Notes under the pieces: generated by a model | Databases searched by the model: none | Seen by the model: the letters and a program-made list of their open reading frames with translations, nothing else | What the model was told of the DNA's origin: nothing | Origin: Paulownia fortunei | Taxonomy: Eukaryota; Streptophyta; Magnoliopsida; Lamiales; Paulowniaceae | Direction: 5' to 3' | Length of the DNA stretch: 64,000 nucleotides | NCBI GenBank assembly: GCA_019321725.1 | Contig: CM033124.1 | Span: 11,222,001 to 11,286,000 of the forward strand | Shown: positions 36,816 to 50,486 of the stretch, piece by piece | Layout: every line of letters starts with the position of its first letter | Position numbering within the stretch: position 1 is the stretch's first letter | Translations under genes and position numbers: made by a program

Positions 36816-38673
36816 GAGGGAAGTTAGCCAGTCATTCTAGTCAACAGTTCAAGTCTTGAATAAAATCCAAGTTGCATGGATTATTTTTTATGACAAGGAT
36901 TTTTCAAATATTTCTTTGTTCAGCCCACACTCTTTGGCCATTAATGCTACTTGGCTTTAATAAAACTGGTTTTGTGGGACAGAACTGAAGTTTCAGTATA
37001 GTCAACTTTTCACGTTCTTTAATCCTGATGAGCAGGAAAAATTGGCAAAGATCCAAGGGTCTTTGCATCACATCCTTCATTCATGCCTTGAATCATGCAG
37101 CCATTTACAGCCTTTTTTCTTGCATGTTTATCATTTGAAAAATTTGTATGATTCTTGTAGGCAATGACTAGAAAGAACAAAGAGAAAAGTAGAAAAGAGA
37201 GAACAAATTTCTTATCTTTTATTTCTGCATAAAAATTAAATAAATTCCTTCTTAATCCCCACTAGGGACTAAGAAATTTATCTAACAAAATTCAAAATTC
37301 AAATAATCATATACATATATAATTAAATACCAAACTTTAACTTTAAATTTAAAAAAAAAAAAAAAAACTAAAAACTAAAAAATACAGCATAAAAATAATA
37401 ATAATTTTGACTGGTTCTTGATCAAATTAACCTTATTTTTTATTTTTTGTAACCAATCAAATCGTCGAACCAACCACCAATTATCAATCGAATGAATCGA
37501 TTTAATTTTGAAAATATTGAGTTGGAGTACCACACCACGAGAAAAAAAAAAAAAACTTAGGATGGCTCAAAACTAGTGACAACTTTATCAATAAAGGTAA
37601 ACCAATCCGCTGCAAAGATTTGGATTAAAAGCTTCTTTCCCACATGCAAAAGGGAAACAGCCGACTCATGGAAAAATGACATTCCCTCCATACAATTGTA
37701 GTTGCCAAAAAAGGTTCATAAATTTCAAGCTATGGATAACCATCAAAGAGGTGTCACAACAGAGTCCCAACAGCATACGACCATCACACAAATCCTAAGA
37801 CTATACACTAAAATTGGTGCAATTGCACACCTTTGATGGCATCTATGCTGCTCAAGAGAGATATACTAGGACAGCTAGAACACGCATAAAAGTGTGTACA
37901 ATGTGCAAATTCAGAGGTAGCTATCTTAATACCTAGAAATAGGAAGTAGTTTCGGGAAAAAACAAAAGCACAAACAAACAAATAAACAAACAGAATATCG
38001 AAAGATGAACACTTACCATTAGTGACAGAATATTCAAGGAGCACGGGTTTGGGTGAGAAAAAATAAGGGAAAAAAAAAATTAAAGAATCGTAAATGAATT
38101 CAGATTTTAAGGAAGGACGGCAGCAAGCCAATGCATGGGCGGTCTGATTTTAACCCACGGAAGGGAATGACTCAGCAGCAGGGTTAGCTTGTTATGTTTA
38201 GCTAACTTGCTCAGAAGGAAAAGAGAAGCAACATTATCACAGAATCACCAAATAAAGATGATGTGACAAATGCTATTCTATAGAATTTTGATTACTACAA
38301 AGCATCCTCCTCTTTTGAAAGGCAAGAGGAGAAAGAATATCCAGTATATACAGTTCTATTATATACAAACAGGAATACCAGGGTTTATGGCTCCGAATTT
38401 AAGAAAATTCATCGAAGAATAGCTAAGGAATAATCAGTCATTACATTAGCCATGAATTTTCTTTAGTGTTACTTTCCCTAATCGTTGTGGGGAGGGAGGT
38501 GAGTGTGTGTGTGTGATGTGGCAAAAGTGAACCCGGAACGTTAAGTTCAGAAGCAGGTGGCATGCTATAGTTGGGGAAAAGAAGTTAATTAGTTCTTGCA
38601 GAGCTCTTCAAAAATCGACCATATATACATTGTGAGTTCAAACATGTGCTTGTGTGTGTCAATAGAAAATTGC
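36816..38673. other. Intergenic DNA and probable 3' UTR of the CASP-like gene
   Basis: The minus-strand CASP-like gene ends at 38674, so the bases just below it are likely its 3' UTR. A GTGTGTGTGTG run lies at about 38500-38515. A 107-codon minus-strand frame at 37808-38131 has no recognisable domain and was not accepted as a gene. Confidence 0.5.
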
Positions 38674-41600
38674 TTAAATAGATGCCACAAGCCAAAACAT
38701 AACATAAGATGATATGGCAAGAAGAAACCACGAGGCAAAAGCAAAAGCAATGGATATCTGAAACATGCCGCATGAAAATTTGGTCTCTATACTGCAGATA
38801 TTTGTATCTCTAGTAAAGAGAACCATCACACCAGCAGAGGAGCAAGCAGCCGCAAGGGACAGAGTAGCAGTCACCTGCACAATGAATTACACTTTAAGAT
38901 TCCATTGCAAGTTTATGATGACTAAGAACAATCCTGTAGAAAAAAACAAGCAGGACATAATAGACAAATCCTGGTTAACATAGCCAAGAATAAACCTCTA
39001 TCCATCTAGTTCTGGATAACACATAGGTAGTGGAAGAATGTTCAGAAAGATCATGGAACACAATCCTCTTTAAAACAAGAGCCTATGAAAATAGGTACAA
39101 ACTTTATAGTAACTGTTGCCTATAAATTTGTCTGGCAGTTGAGTCCCATTCTTAAAAGACAGAGAATGTCACGCAGCATAATTAGACAGTTACAAACAGC
39201 CAAGCAGCAATGGGCCATACATTATTGCGAAATTGAATTCCCATTTATATGATCCATGTGGCAAGCAAAGTGTTGAAGTAAGAAACAGTAAGAGCTATCC
39301 CAGTATTCTACATCCATGCAACTCTTTTTGGATTATCCACATCTATTAAGGTGGTTCTTCAATTACCGAATATTCTAAAACTGATGGTAAAATTATCATG
39401 AAATTGTTTGTCCAAGAAGGTTAAGAGAAACCATGAAATCTATCTGATGCCCAAAGAAGTTCATTAATGAAAAATTGCCAGCATTGAGGCAATTTCCACT
39501 AGAATTTTCCAGCCACCTTCACCTGAATAGCCATATCATATTAGGTCATAGAATTTCATACAAATAGTCACATTCTCGTGCTCTGATCCTGGAGCATGTA
39601 AATTTCTTATATCAGTTATAACATACATGTCGAACACCAGGTCCAGTAAGGGCTAAAACCAGACAGATGAAGCATAAAACCAACACTATAAGAGATGATA
39701 ACTGGACCGCATCCTTGATTATAACTGGACCGCATCCTTCACAATCAATCAACTTATTGCATGATTTAAATTTGTTTTTCCTTTCATCAAGTAAAAGTGA
39801 ATGACAACTTCTAAGGCTTTTAGTGTAGGTTGTATCCAAGTACTATCTCTTAGATTCTAGGAACCACAGACTTTAAAAATGATGCCTTCAGCCAACAGAG
39901 AGACAGTTCTCAACCTGCAAAAGTCTCCCTCCCATCATAGCTGCACCTAAAAATTATATGAACCACTGATCACATAATATTATTCTCCTTTTCCTTTTTC
40001 CTCCTAAAACCTCAACTGAGCTGTATTCATTAACAGAATCATCAAGAAGTATACTTCTGCAATTAAGTACATGAGGATGTTAGCCTGTTGAGGATTGAGC
40101 CTTAAACTACATGTGTAAATGTAACATTGTTCCAAAAGCTCAAGGTTGGACCTACCCACGTGTATTAATTGTTCTCTTGTTCTGAAGAAAATCTGGATAC
40201 GAGATATGGAAATTGTTAAAAAATTTAGGGCATGACACAACAAGGGAACAGCTATTAAAATTAATATAAATGCCCACATGACTGCGTCTCTACATGAACT
40301 AACCCAGTTTTGATTTCAGTTTTGAATTAGTCTTTCAATTAAGGCTCATGACAAATCATTTTTAGTAAGTGTTATTAACCATCCAAACCAGGTGCATCTT
40401 TTTTGGACATAGAAAAGAAAAGATCTACCCTTTGACCGAACAATCCAAAATCTCAGAACTACAGTCTCTTTCCTCAATTTTCCTAGGCCGCCATGCACTG
40501 CTCTTGATTCTCCCTCCCTCACCAACCAGCCACCACCTCTCTGCTCACTCTTTAGCCCCTTCTGCCACTATTGCTTTTCACGCCTCTACATAAACCAGAC
40601 ACAAACAGTCTCACAAATAGCAAAGACGCATCACTGCCACATGTTGGCTACAAGCCACGGTGGACAACAAAATTAAAGATCAAGGCACAGTTTCTTGGCA
40701 TCTGCAAAAGTAGTGAGCTTAAATATTGAGGGACAAGAGGAAGAGAGGGTAGATCTGAGAATTTTGTGGTATGTTTTTTATTTTTGCCTTAATTTTTTCT
40801 ATTCAACTCCTGGTGTCAGACATTCCCATATTCATGTCGAAACAGTGTTGGATTTTCACTTTTTTTCCTTCTAGTTTATGGACACAGATTTAGCTTCCAG
40901 GCATGTATTCGTGCCGTGTTGGATTTGTGCGCATGAAGGCATTACAAGCTGTGTCCATGCGGTATGGATGATTAGCTGACATCTTGGTGATGTTTGTGAC
41001 AATGAGCCAGTCAAATCAATCAATTGGTTGATGGAGCATGGGGATTTATAGTAGACCAATTTGCGATGAGCTAGGAAGATGCTGCACAGATTTTTAGCTT
41101 GAATATTGCTATTTATTATACCTCATGTCATCAGAACACACATCATAAAAATATCTTCAAGCTTAGACTGTTAATTATGGAAATCTTTGCTGAGCATTTT
41201 CAAATGATTCTTGAGTATTGGTAAATTCTGGATCTCTAATAGGTGGCTAAGAGCTGGATGATCATAGTACCTTTACTTCTATCTTTGTGTCTTGGTTAAC
41301 AGTTGGTTCATGAGTTTTGATTGAAGAATAAGGAGGAGTGGGAAACAAAGAATTCCCTCCACATAGACTGGAATGTCTGATAACGTGGGTGCGTTTGAAA
41401 GTCCTCATTTCCTTCTTATGATGTCAATAAATAATGTGCCATTTCCAAAAAAATAGCAATTTAATTTTCAGAAGCACACTTAAATTACACTATGTGACTG
41501 ATAATATTGTTAACCACTTTTTCGGGGTAAATTATAAAGATACACAAAAATCACATTTTTTCGAACTCTGATTTAGATATGGAGGACCTATTTATATATG

Positions 41601-44540
41601 AACATATCTATAATTGTTATGGAGCAAACTTTATTTGAGTCTACAGCAGCTTCATAAATTTTCAATCTTTTTACTGGTTGATTACAAGCTGCATGACCAC
41701 TTCATTCCAACTGTCTCCATTTGTAATGGTAGGTTGGTGTCTGTTGATGGGGAGTAAAGCTCTTCCTAAGTCCTCATTTGAGTGTTCTTATTTCCTTTTT
41801 GATGTCTACAAATAGTGTCTCATTTTCTAAAATAGCACTTCACTCTTTTGAAAGTCCCTTATTTAAAGAACAAGATGTGGGTCCCACAATTTTTGAATTC
41901 TTACTTATAGTTTGTAGGGTAAAACTGTAAAGATGCATAAAAAATCGAAGTTTTTCAACTAGCATTCTGAACTTCAGACCAATTCAAAGAAATACATTTG
42001 TATGTGAGTTGAAGGAGTGTTTAATAATGCCCAGAGAGACACTCTGATAACATCTGTTAAATGGCTTAGCCAGCAGATTTTATCATTTTATTTTTGCGTC
42101 GACTGAAACACCATGACAAGATACAATTTTAAAGTTAAAATAAACTCAAATTATAGTGTTGTATTGTTAAACCATAAGACTTGTCTTCACTGAGAGTACT
42201 TACATGAAGATAGCAAAAATGAAGCATAATGTAATAGATCTGATTGATTAGGCTTATGTGCATGGGGTAGTCTGAGCTACTTCACTTGGAAGAAAATGAC
42301 ATGAATAGAATCTACTTAATTCACATTTCCAACAATACATAGTCAAATAATCAGATGAAAGCAACCCTGGTGTGAAATTTCTAATTTCCACATGGAATAC
42401 TGGCACCAGAACAATTTCACGCTAAATACTAAAGTATAGCTAACACCTTCATGCCCTACTCAAGTTAAGCCCAGAATGCAGGTAAGCAAGTGGAGCAGGG
42501 TTCCTACTTTCAGTCCTAGAAACCTGTTTATGTTGTGCAGAAACCAGAAGTTGTTGGCTTATCATTTAACATTTGCATTCTTCTTCTGAATATATTTGAT
42601 TCCCATAGTTTTCTCTAATATTTAAAATTTCTTAAAGATTACAACGGAGCAAAATTCTAGAACAAGTATTCTTCAAGATATATCAGTTTATATTGTTCTT
42701 ACAACACAAAGATATGGATATTTTTATCAGGAAACAATAGTCTCAGTTTAATAGGAAAAAACAATGGGATAGATAGTATTCAGAAGAAGCAAAAAATGCA
42801 TGTAGAATGATATCTCAGACAAACAACCTCTCATCACTGCACAACAGGTAAGTTTCAAGAGACTGGAAACCAGGCTCTCTGCAACGTGATCACACCCGCA
42901 CTTTTTTTGGTCTTACCTTCACTAGGGCTTGTGGTTGAGCTATAGTTTAAGATTCAGCAGAAAATCTCAAACTTCTTTTATAGGCTTCTCCAATTCTCGG
43001 TTCTACAAGTATAATCATTTATATAAAGCCAGTGAATGTTGGGTTTAAGTTCTCCCCTATGGAGGGGAGAAGAAAATGAAAGTCAACTAATGCACATTGG
43101 CTATTGTTGTGGAAGAACCACCTCACTGCAATAATGCCTTTCAGCCATTTGTTCAAGTGACAAAACTCATTTTCTTAATCTCGTTGTAGATATGATAATA
43201 GCATGCGAGGGTGGAAGAAATGGAAAACTAAAGCTCAAGAGAGGTGTTACCCAATCGCCAATGACAAACAGGCTAACTATGATGTGATTGTACAGGTCCT
43301 TGTTGAACCTCAAAGCATGTAGGTCAAGGCATGCGAGTCCGAAGCTCCACAAAACCTGAAGCCCCATTGATGCAATTAAGTAGCTGACAAAAAATGTTCC
43401 CATTAGCAAGAGAACTGCAATATTAAAGTATGAAAGCAATCCTAGCTACATATGTATTGAAATTCTTGAGGTTGAAAGGACCATGTGGCAGTGAGTTAAG
43501 AGAGTAAAAATAATTGATTTCAGAAACTATATTGGCAGCCAATGGCACTTATTCTGTAACAGAAAAAACAAAGCAATAATTAAAGACTATAAAACACAAT
43601 TCTGAACACTTTTATGCGTGAAAATGTCTTTTGTTCTCCCATGTTATATATTATGTGAATACCCAAATCAAGGGGTCAAAGATAATATTATTGCTTAATA
43701 CAGAGCTACAAAACTAGCTGAATAGATAAAAATTCAAAAGAAAATGGGACAAGGAAAAGTAAAATCAGTAAAAATATCAGAGAATCTGCATGTTCATTTC
43801 ACATAATTCCAGTCTCATCCCCATACCCCTACACCCCCTTCCAAGTCCCAACCCCAACCCCAACCCCAACCCCACCAAGATGCAGAGGAAAAGAGAAAAG
43901 GCAAAATAAAAAAGATTCCAGCCGTCGCCCTAATTTCAGTGATCACATAATATGCATTAGAGTTCATCACCAAATCCTGACCTCCACAGTGTGTATTTTT
44001 GGTCTCTCGATGCAAATAGATCCTACTCTCATTGATAAATTGTAAACCAGATGCTAATTTAAGCATGGACACTCCATTTTGTATAGCGACTATATACATA
44101 CATACATTCATACATATATATGTATATATGTCTCTCTCTACCAATCAATCCCAGATATTTGATTATTTACCAGAACAGAATTTTCCATATTTTCTTGTTT
44201 TTGGATTTCTCTATTTTACTCTTTTCTAGGCGTTGATCAACGCTTCTCCAAAACAAGATAGAAGTCCAAATACGATCAACAAGAGCAAAAACCCAGAAAC
44301 ACAATGGCCTTTGCCAATTCCCACATGCAGCCACAAACAGAAAATAGCTCAAATAAGAGTAAATTTTCAAGCACAATATAAGTAAATCAGGATGATAAAA
44401 AAAAATTACCAAAACGCAGTAGTAGTAGAGAAGCCGGAAGCAGAGGCCATAACCCCAATTGAAGCAGCTGCAAACACACACTGTCCAGTCCTTAATATCA
44501 GCCCACTCTTTCTCCCTGGACCCCCGAACGGCTCCTTCAT
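38674..44540 (-). CDS. CASP-like protein, 5B group (four-helix MARVEL-type membrane protein), 154 aa
   Basis: CASP-like proteins are small plasma-membrane proteins related to the Casparian-strip domain proteins that organise membrane scaffolds; the role of the 5B group is not established. Three minus-strand exons: 44540-44410, 43383-43251, 38874-38674. They total 465 nt, joined by GT-AG introns with correct phase, for 154 aa. The product starts [20 protein letters not shown]; the first membrane helix follows ([18 protein letters not shown]). The second exon carries the family hallmarks [20 protein letters not shown] and VSLFVIGDW. The third carries [20 protein letters not shown], a cysteine pair (C and SCG) in the second extracellular loop, and a last helix ending FWLVASI. 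Length matches known 5B proteins. Introns are 1026 and 4376 bp, the second unusually long. The 5' UTR begins with a GA/TA microsatellite touching the ATG. Confidence 0.92.
39698..39739. repeat. Short tandem duplication, 23-bp period
   Basis: ataactggaccgcatccttg plus att is followed directly by a second copy that diverges after 19 bases. It lies in intron 2 of the CASP-like gene. Probably slippage; no function inferred. Confidence 0.8.
41385..42010. repeat. Diverged direct duplication in intron 2 of the CASP-like gene
   Basis: Copy A (about 41390-41620) and copy B (about 41770-42010) share, in the same order, blocks of the type gtcctcatttcc, gatgtcaataaatarygtsyc, atttccaaaaaaatagca, ggtaaattataaagatacac and aaaatcacattttttcgaac. 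They are clearly related but with many changes and indels. Either an old tandem duplication or two insertions of one unknown element. No open frame spans them. Confidence 0.55.
43847..43873 (-). repeat. (GGGGTT)n tract, potential G-quadruplex in intron 1 of the CASP-like gene
   Basis: On the plus strand five C-runs (one of 3, four of 4) are separated by AA. On the gene's own strand this is GGGGTTGGGGTTGGGG repeated, which fits the four-run G-quadruplex pattern with 2-nt loops. The G-rich strand is the non-template strand, so the intron RNA carries it too. Confidence 0.8.
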
Positions 44541-44631
44541 CTCTCTCTCTCTCCCTCTCTCTCTCTGTATATATATATATATATATATATATTCTTTCTC
44601 TCTGTGTGTGTGTATATATATATATATGTAT
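44541..44631 (-). repeat. GA/TA/TG compound microsatellite in the 5' UTR of the CASP-like gene
   Basis: Read on the gene strand, the ATG is immediately preceded by a GA run (44566-44541), before that a TA run (about 44592-44568), and before that TG and TA runs (to 44631). GA runs next to plant start sites are binding sites for BPC/GAGA-type factors, and they are also highly length-variable. Either may apply here. Confidence 0.8.
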
Positions 44632-47600
44632 AAAATGTTGTATGTACAATATGTGTGTAATTCTGGTAAAGGTTGAATCTTTATGAGGTGGGTTGTTTCC
44701 CCAAGAAAGATGGGACAGTGAGATGCTCTTAGATTGTCAGAAAATTCCCATGAGATTGAATAAATTATTGTCTTTCTTTTGAGGTGAGCAAAAACAACAA
44801 TATCGACATCCCCTTTTGCTGACTGTACAATAATGGACCATTAAAGTTTATACCAAATTTTGCTGCTTTACGAGTAGTGTAAACTTTTATATTTATTGCT
44901 GACAAAAGAGTGAACATCGGAGGAGCAGGTTGGTTTTGATCTGAATCGGATTTCTGAACCATATGTATTGATCCTAAGACCAGTCATCACAAAATGTTTC
45001 GAAAGATCAACAACTAAAAAGTGGGACTGAACATTAAACTTAAGAAATAACCGTTTTGGATTGCGTTGCATTAAATTGTTTTTGATTGTAACATAAATTA
45101 TAGTTTCCTCGGCACTGCATCACCTTAACCTGATTTTGTCCGATTACTACATAAATTATAATTTAAAAATTCAATCAAAATCGGATCACATTTATCTGAT
45201 TTGTGATGATTTAGCATTTGAATAAAATCAAACTGCCACAAACTTTTTTTTATTTAATTTTCTTACTTTTCATTCATCTCCAATTCTAAGGCAATGCGTT
45301 TATATGTTTGATTTCAAATGGTTTTTTAAAAAAAGAATTAACATCTTTTTTTTCCATTGATATATATAATTTTCTCAATATTTTTGTTCAAGAAAAAAAG
45401 TGGAAAATTTGGCGAGGGGTACGAGTATGACAAGTTTTCTTAACGCAGAAAGTGCCAAATATTCTGGTTATTTAAGAATGTACGAGGTTGGACTTCGAAT
45501 TTTCAACTGTGACCCAATTATATGCAGGTTGGTAAAAATTTACGTCACAATTCCTGTGTTATCCTTATACAACGACCATTTTGGATTGATCGGATTCAAT
45601 TTATTAATACGATAAACTATAAAAATTATTTTTAAAATTTAGTTTAATTATAAAAATAATTAATTACTTTTTAAAATTATAAATATTTACTGAACGTCTA
45701 TATTTATTTTAATATTTCCCAATACATGCAATTTGTGTAATAAAAATAAATTTTAATAGAATATTTATGATTTATAAATTTAAATAATTTTTTTGTAAAG
45801 GACCTGAATCTCTAGAATAAATTTTGTACTTCACCCTTACTAATAATAATCGGGTTGACGGACAAGAAAATTAAGTTGACTATCACTTAAAATATAATGG
45901 TAAGTAAACAAATAAAATAATTTATCTTATAGTTACAATGCAAATAAATAATGCTATTAATCAAAAAATTGAATGGAGTGGAGAGAGAATGAGAAAAGCA
46001 ATTGAATTCTTTAAAAAAATATATATATTCTCACTACGAGAAAAATTATGAAGATTAAAGAAAAATTGTTTGTTAATAAAAAACGTTATTATATAAGAAA
46101 ACTATTATATAAATTCCTTATTCTGTATATATGTATATAACGGTTAAATTGTTATTTAGGTGGATTTAATTCCCCGTCACCCGATCTTAATATGGTTCGT
46201 TTTATTATTATAGAAGTGTCACTGTGGAAAAAAAAAATCAAAACCAATAATTTGAAGCAGGTCGACTCAATTATAGCAGGTGTGTCGGATTATATACACC
46301 ACTATTTGTTATTTTTGGACAAACATTACACAATTTTGATTGAACTGTCACAACATTTCAATAAGATTTAAAAGAAAAAATTGTTTTTGTCTGTTTTAAT
46401 AGTTTATAATTGGACAAGTGCTTGAAAATTAATACGTGAAAAAAAAAATGTTTGTAGACATTTCAAAAAAGAAAGAGAGCATTTAATGATATATAAATTA
46501 AAATTTAAATTAATCCTTTATCTCCAAAGATTTACGGAGTGTTTGCAAAGACTTATTTTTAGTATTTTTTGCTTTTGATTGAAAAAAAAAAAAGTATTCG
46601 GAAATGCCAACTTCTGTTTGTACTTTTCTAAATTTCAGCTAAAAATTGAAATCACGTGAGGAGGTGCTTTTTTCAACTTCTGACGTTTTTTGTGAACAAT
46701 CAAAATTGTTTTAGATAATTTTACCCTCTATAATCCAAAGTTATCTCTTACTTTCTCAAATCATATATATTTATATATAAGTTTTATAATATTTATCATC
46801 CAAACTATAACCGTTTTTTATACCATTTAAATTATATTTTTTAACAACTCATTACTTAAATTATACGAGTTGTTTCACTTTAACCATCCAGAACTCTTGT
46901 CGATGGAATATTTTATTGAGATTTCATCATTTGCGTAGCACATGTTAAAATTATTATAGTTTATCACTTAAACTTTGAACGAATTATTACTTTGTCACAT
47001 CATTTTTAAAAAAATTAAATATATATATATATATATAAATATACATTATCTCTCTTTTTAGTACTCATTCATAAAAATTAAATTTAATCAATATTTTTTA
47101 CAAAAAAAATTATTGTGAGTAAAATTAATTTGTTTGGATAGTCTTTTTAGCTTTCTTGTTGAATTATAAATTATATTCTTTAAGTTATTTTATTAAATTT
47201 TAAATATAAATTAAAAAAATGACAAAACACATTTGTCAATTTGAGATGAATAAAATTACATATTAAAGCTAATGTAAATTTGAACATATTATAAAACTAA
47301 GTAGAACAAAAAATTTGATGTAAAATTAATACGTTATGGTTAAACCCTTCTCGATTACATTGATGTAGGGGATGATGGGTGATAATAAAATTAAAATAAG
47401 GATGTGATTATTTTATTTATTCAATATATGTAAAAGATTTTTTTTTTTTTTTTTTTTGTGATTGATTTGGCAGGTAAAATAATGGGATCAAATTTATGTT
47501 ACCAAAAATACTTATTATTTTGTCCTTTTATATTTTCTTTTTCCATTTCCACTTCTTCTGTTTCATTTTTCATTCTTCCTTCTTTGGCCTGTTCATCGTC

Positions 47601-49138
47601 TCTCTTCTTCCACTCTCTTCCTCCACAGATAAACCAACATGGCATCATTCAGGATTTAAAAGATCTGAAAGTTCCACGGCATACATTTCATCCCAACGTC
47701 CCCTTCCTATTACATAATCCAAAAGTCTCATGGCATTTTCATCCCAGCATTCCCCTTCCTACCATAATACATACACAGCACCCCCACAACTAGAGCATTG
47801 ATGGCAGCAACTCAACAATAAATTAGCCTGTTTGTCGGATTTGATGTAATTCGATACATTTAGTATTGTAGAAAGCTAAAATTGGCTCAAAAATCTTCTA
47901 TGCCTCCATCTCCATGGGTTCTGGAATTAAATGATGGTGAAAAGTATAGAAGGTTGGTTTGAGGGGCCGAAATTTTGACTCGATTCTCGCAGATTTTGGT
48001 GAAGAAGGATGAAAACTGGGGTTTCGAGATTAACTGATTTTTCATAGCTAGAGACTTGGGAAGAAAGATGAAGATTGAACAGTGAATTTGATTCTTTGGA
48101 TTTTTTTCGATTTTAAAGGGCATAGTTGTAATTTGATTTGCACTTTTGGGGACTTTTTAGACCTTTACTCACGAGATCCAACCTTGCCCCCCAGTTGGAT
48201 TATACTTTGTCACTTCGTCAGCTCAAATTTAAAAGATATGTACAAAATATCTATACACATGCATTTCAATCTCTTTTTTATGTTATTCGTACAAAAAAAG
48301 ATAATAAAAATAAAAATTTAATACTTATTTTAATAAAAAAGAAATTACTTGTGAAATTAATTTTTTTTGTTCCTTTTCAACTTTCATGATAAATCATAAC
48401 TTGTATTCTTTAATTTGCGTCATCAAAATGAATTATAACTATAAAAATTGTCAAATCTTACATTGATATGGAGCAATAATAAAATTTTAAATATGAAAAC
48501 AATCAGTTGCAATAAAATCTTAATATTTTTTTCTTTTTAAAGTTTAAAACTAATTTGTTCTTCAAAATACATTTTAGCATGCTCAACTTTATATAGTATA
48601 TCTGTAATCTTCATCTTATAGGATGAATTAAGTATTCTGGTTAGAAAAATTATTGTAATTGTAAAAGTAATTTATCAATGAAAATCAACATTTAAAACTA
48701 GCAACATATTAATATAAGTAGATGGATAAGGTCAAATTATCATTTTCATCTCTCAAGATAAATATGCCAATAATCTGTAATTGATAGTATTCAAAGAGAT
48801 AAATACTATAGTAGAAAGAAATAGATGATTTTTTTGTACCATATTATCATCTCTTAGTCTATAAACTTGGTGTATAAAGTTAAAATCTAGAATAAAGATA
48901 AAGGCTTAAGTTTCAAGAGATCAACCTACAATATTCTCTTCATATATATTAATTCCATTATTGTATGGATTTTACACACTCAATTTGCTACATCTATTCG
49001 ATTCCTATCAATCTGAAAATAATTCATATCTTAGGATTTTAATTCCTTTTCTTTTACTAATGAAGTATTCTAATGAAAATAATTCTAATTTAACGGTTTT
49101 GATCTTCAACTTGATGTGCACTGTGCACAGAAGTATTC
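44632..49138. other. Intergenic DNA upstream of the CASP-like gene
   Basis: The part next to 44640 should contain the CASP-like promoter. The rest is AT-rich, with (TA)n runs (about 47020-47040), a poly-T run near 47440-47457 and a degenerate tandem repeat at 47660-47770. No gene was recognised on either strand. Confidence 0.5.
47660..47770. repeat. Degenerate tandem repeat, about 55-bp period
   Basis: Two adjacent units share the pattern aaagttccacggcatacatt / aaagtctcatggcatttt, then tcatcccaacgtccccttcc / tcatcccagcattccccttc, then a cataat ending. A faint duplication of unknown origin. Confidence 0.55.
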
Positions 49139-49146
49139 CCTGTACC

Positions 49147-50478
49147 TAAAGTTGTCAACTAGGCAGGACCGGCGAAGCCCGTGACGACCCGTCTGTGAAG
49201 CGAGTTAGTTAAGCTTAGGCCTAATTCTGAAATAATGTGAGTCGGACTGAATAAAATTTCTGAAAGATAAACATAACTCACCCCACTAGCCCGGTGCTAA
49301 TGGATCGGTCCTGGGTCTAATACAGACCTTACGAGCTAGGCTTGCGGATTAAGCCCACGGGTTATTCTTAAAAAAAAAAAATATATATATATATATATAA
49401 CTTATATGACATATCTTAACGTAAGATATACAAACTTTATTTATTATAAATTATATATTAAGTTTGAATTATATTCTAAAGTAGAATTTATAATTATAAA
49501 TTTTATTATTCAAAGTCTACCATCCTAAAATTTAGATTTAATTTTTATTTGATTAATCTAAATTTATTCCTATAAATTTAAATTTTTATCTTGTGAATTA
49601 TCTTATATAATTAATATACATTATTTTTATTTTATTATTGAGTTATATTAAGTTTAAATTTTAATTTTTCATGTAGTATAGTCATTTGATATTTTAATAA
49701 TAAACATTCATCTTAAGTTTATAATTTAAATTTCATAACTTTTCTTAGTTTAGTATACTTAACACTTAGTACATTTTTTTTTTTATTAATAGACTTACTT
49801 TATAAGTTTATATTTTAATTTTAATAATTTTTTTTAAATTTAGTATACTTAGTACTATTTTGTTGTGTTAGTAATAGATTTACTTATTAAGTCTATATTT
49901 TAATCTTCATAATTTTTTTTAATTTACTATAATTCTTAGCAGTACTTTATTTTGTTAGTAATAATCTTTGTTACTATTTTTTGTAACTCTTTTTACTTTA
50001 ATATACTTAATACTTAGTACTTTTTTTTTTGTTATTAATAGACTTACTAAGTTTATATTTTAATTTTTATGCCTTTTCTTAGTTTACTATAATACTTATG
50101 ATTATTATTATCATGACTTTTTTTAGTTTACTATAAAATAGTTTTATAGTTTATTATGATCCTTATTAATATAAATTTGCTTCTAAAATTTTCAACAAAA
50201 TTAAGGTTGGCTAATGGTTTGACTGCTATTTTTTTTACAAAATCCCGTGCTGTGGTCTGAACGATCTTGAACTTGGTCGATTTTAAAATTGGTTTGGATT
50301 TTGATGAGTGAGTTCATGAGTTGGATTATTTTTCATATACTAAGCCCAATAGGGGCTTAAATCATATAGAAAAATCGACCCACATAGTCTGTTACTGTTC
50401 ACAAACCGATTTTTAATTAATTTTTAATAGATTGGTTACGAGTTGGGCCCATTAGACTCCACCCATTTGATAACTATA
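49147..50478. mobile_element. hAT-like non-autonomous DNA transposon, 1.33 kb
   Basis: The left end TAAAGTTGTCAACTAGGC and the reversed right end TATAGTTATCAAATGGGT match at most positions, giving degenerate terminal inverted repeats. AGTTGTCAA...GG is typical of plant hAT ends. Flanking direct repeats CCTGTACC (49139-49146) and CTTGTACC (50479-50486) agree at 7 of 8 bases, the 8-bp duplication hAT transposases make. Near both ends are GC-richer subterminal blocks (ggcgaagcccgtgacgaccc; agcccaataggggcttaaat), while the centre is AT-rich with no transposase frame. The divergence of ends and duplication suggests an old insertion. Confidence 0.7.
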
Positions 50479-50486
50479 CTTGTACC

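Noticed and set aside
37808..38131. 107-codon minus-strand frame
   Set aside because: No domain, no splice partner and AT-rich composition; it is probably downstream flank of the CASP-like gene.
44167..44649. 160-codon minus-strand frame
   Set aside because: It reads through the microsatellite and out of frame through exon 1 and the donor site of the CASP-like gene.
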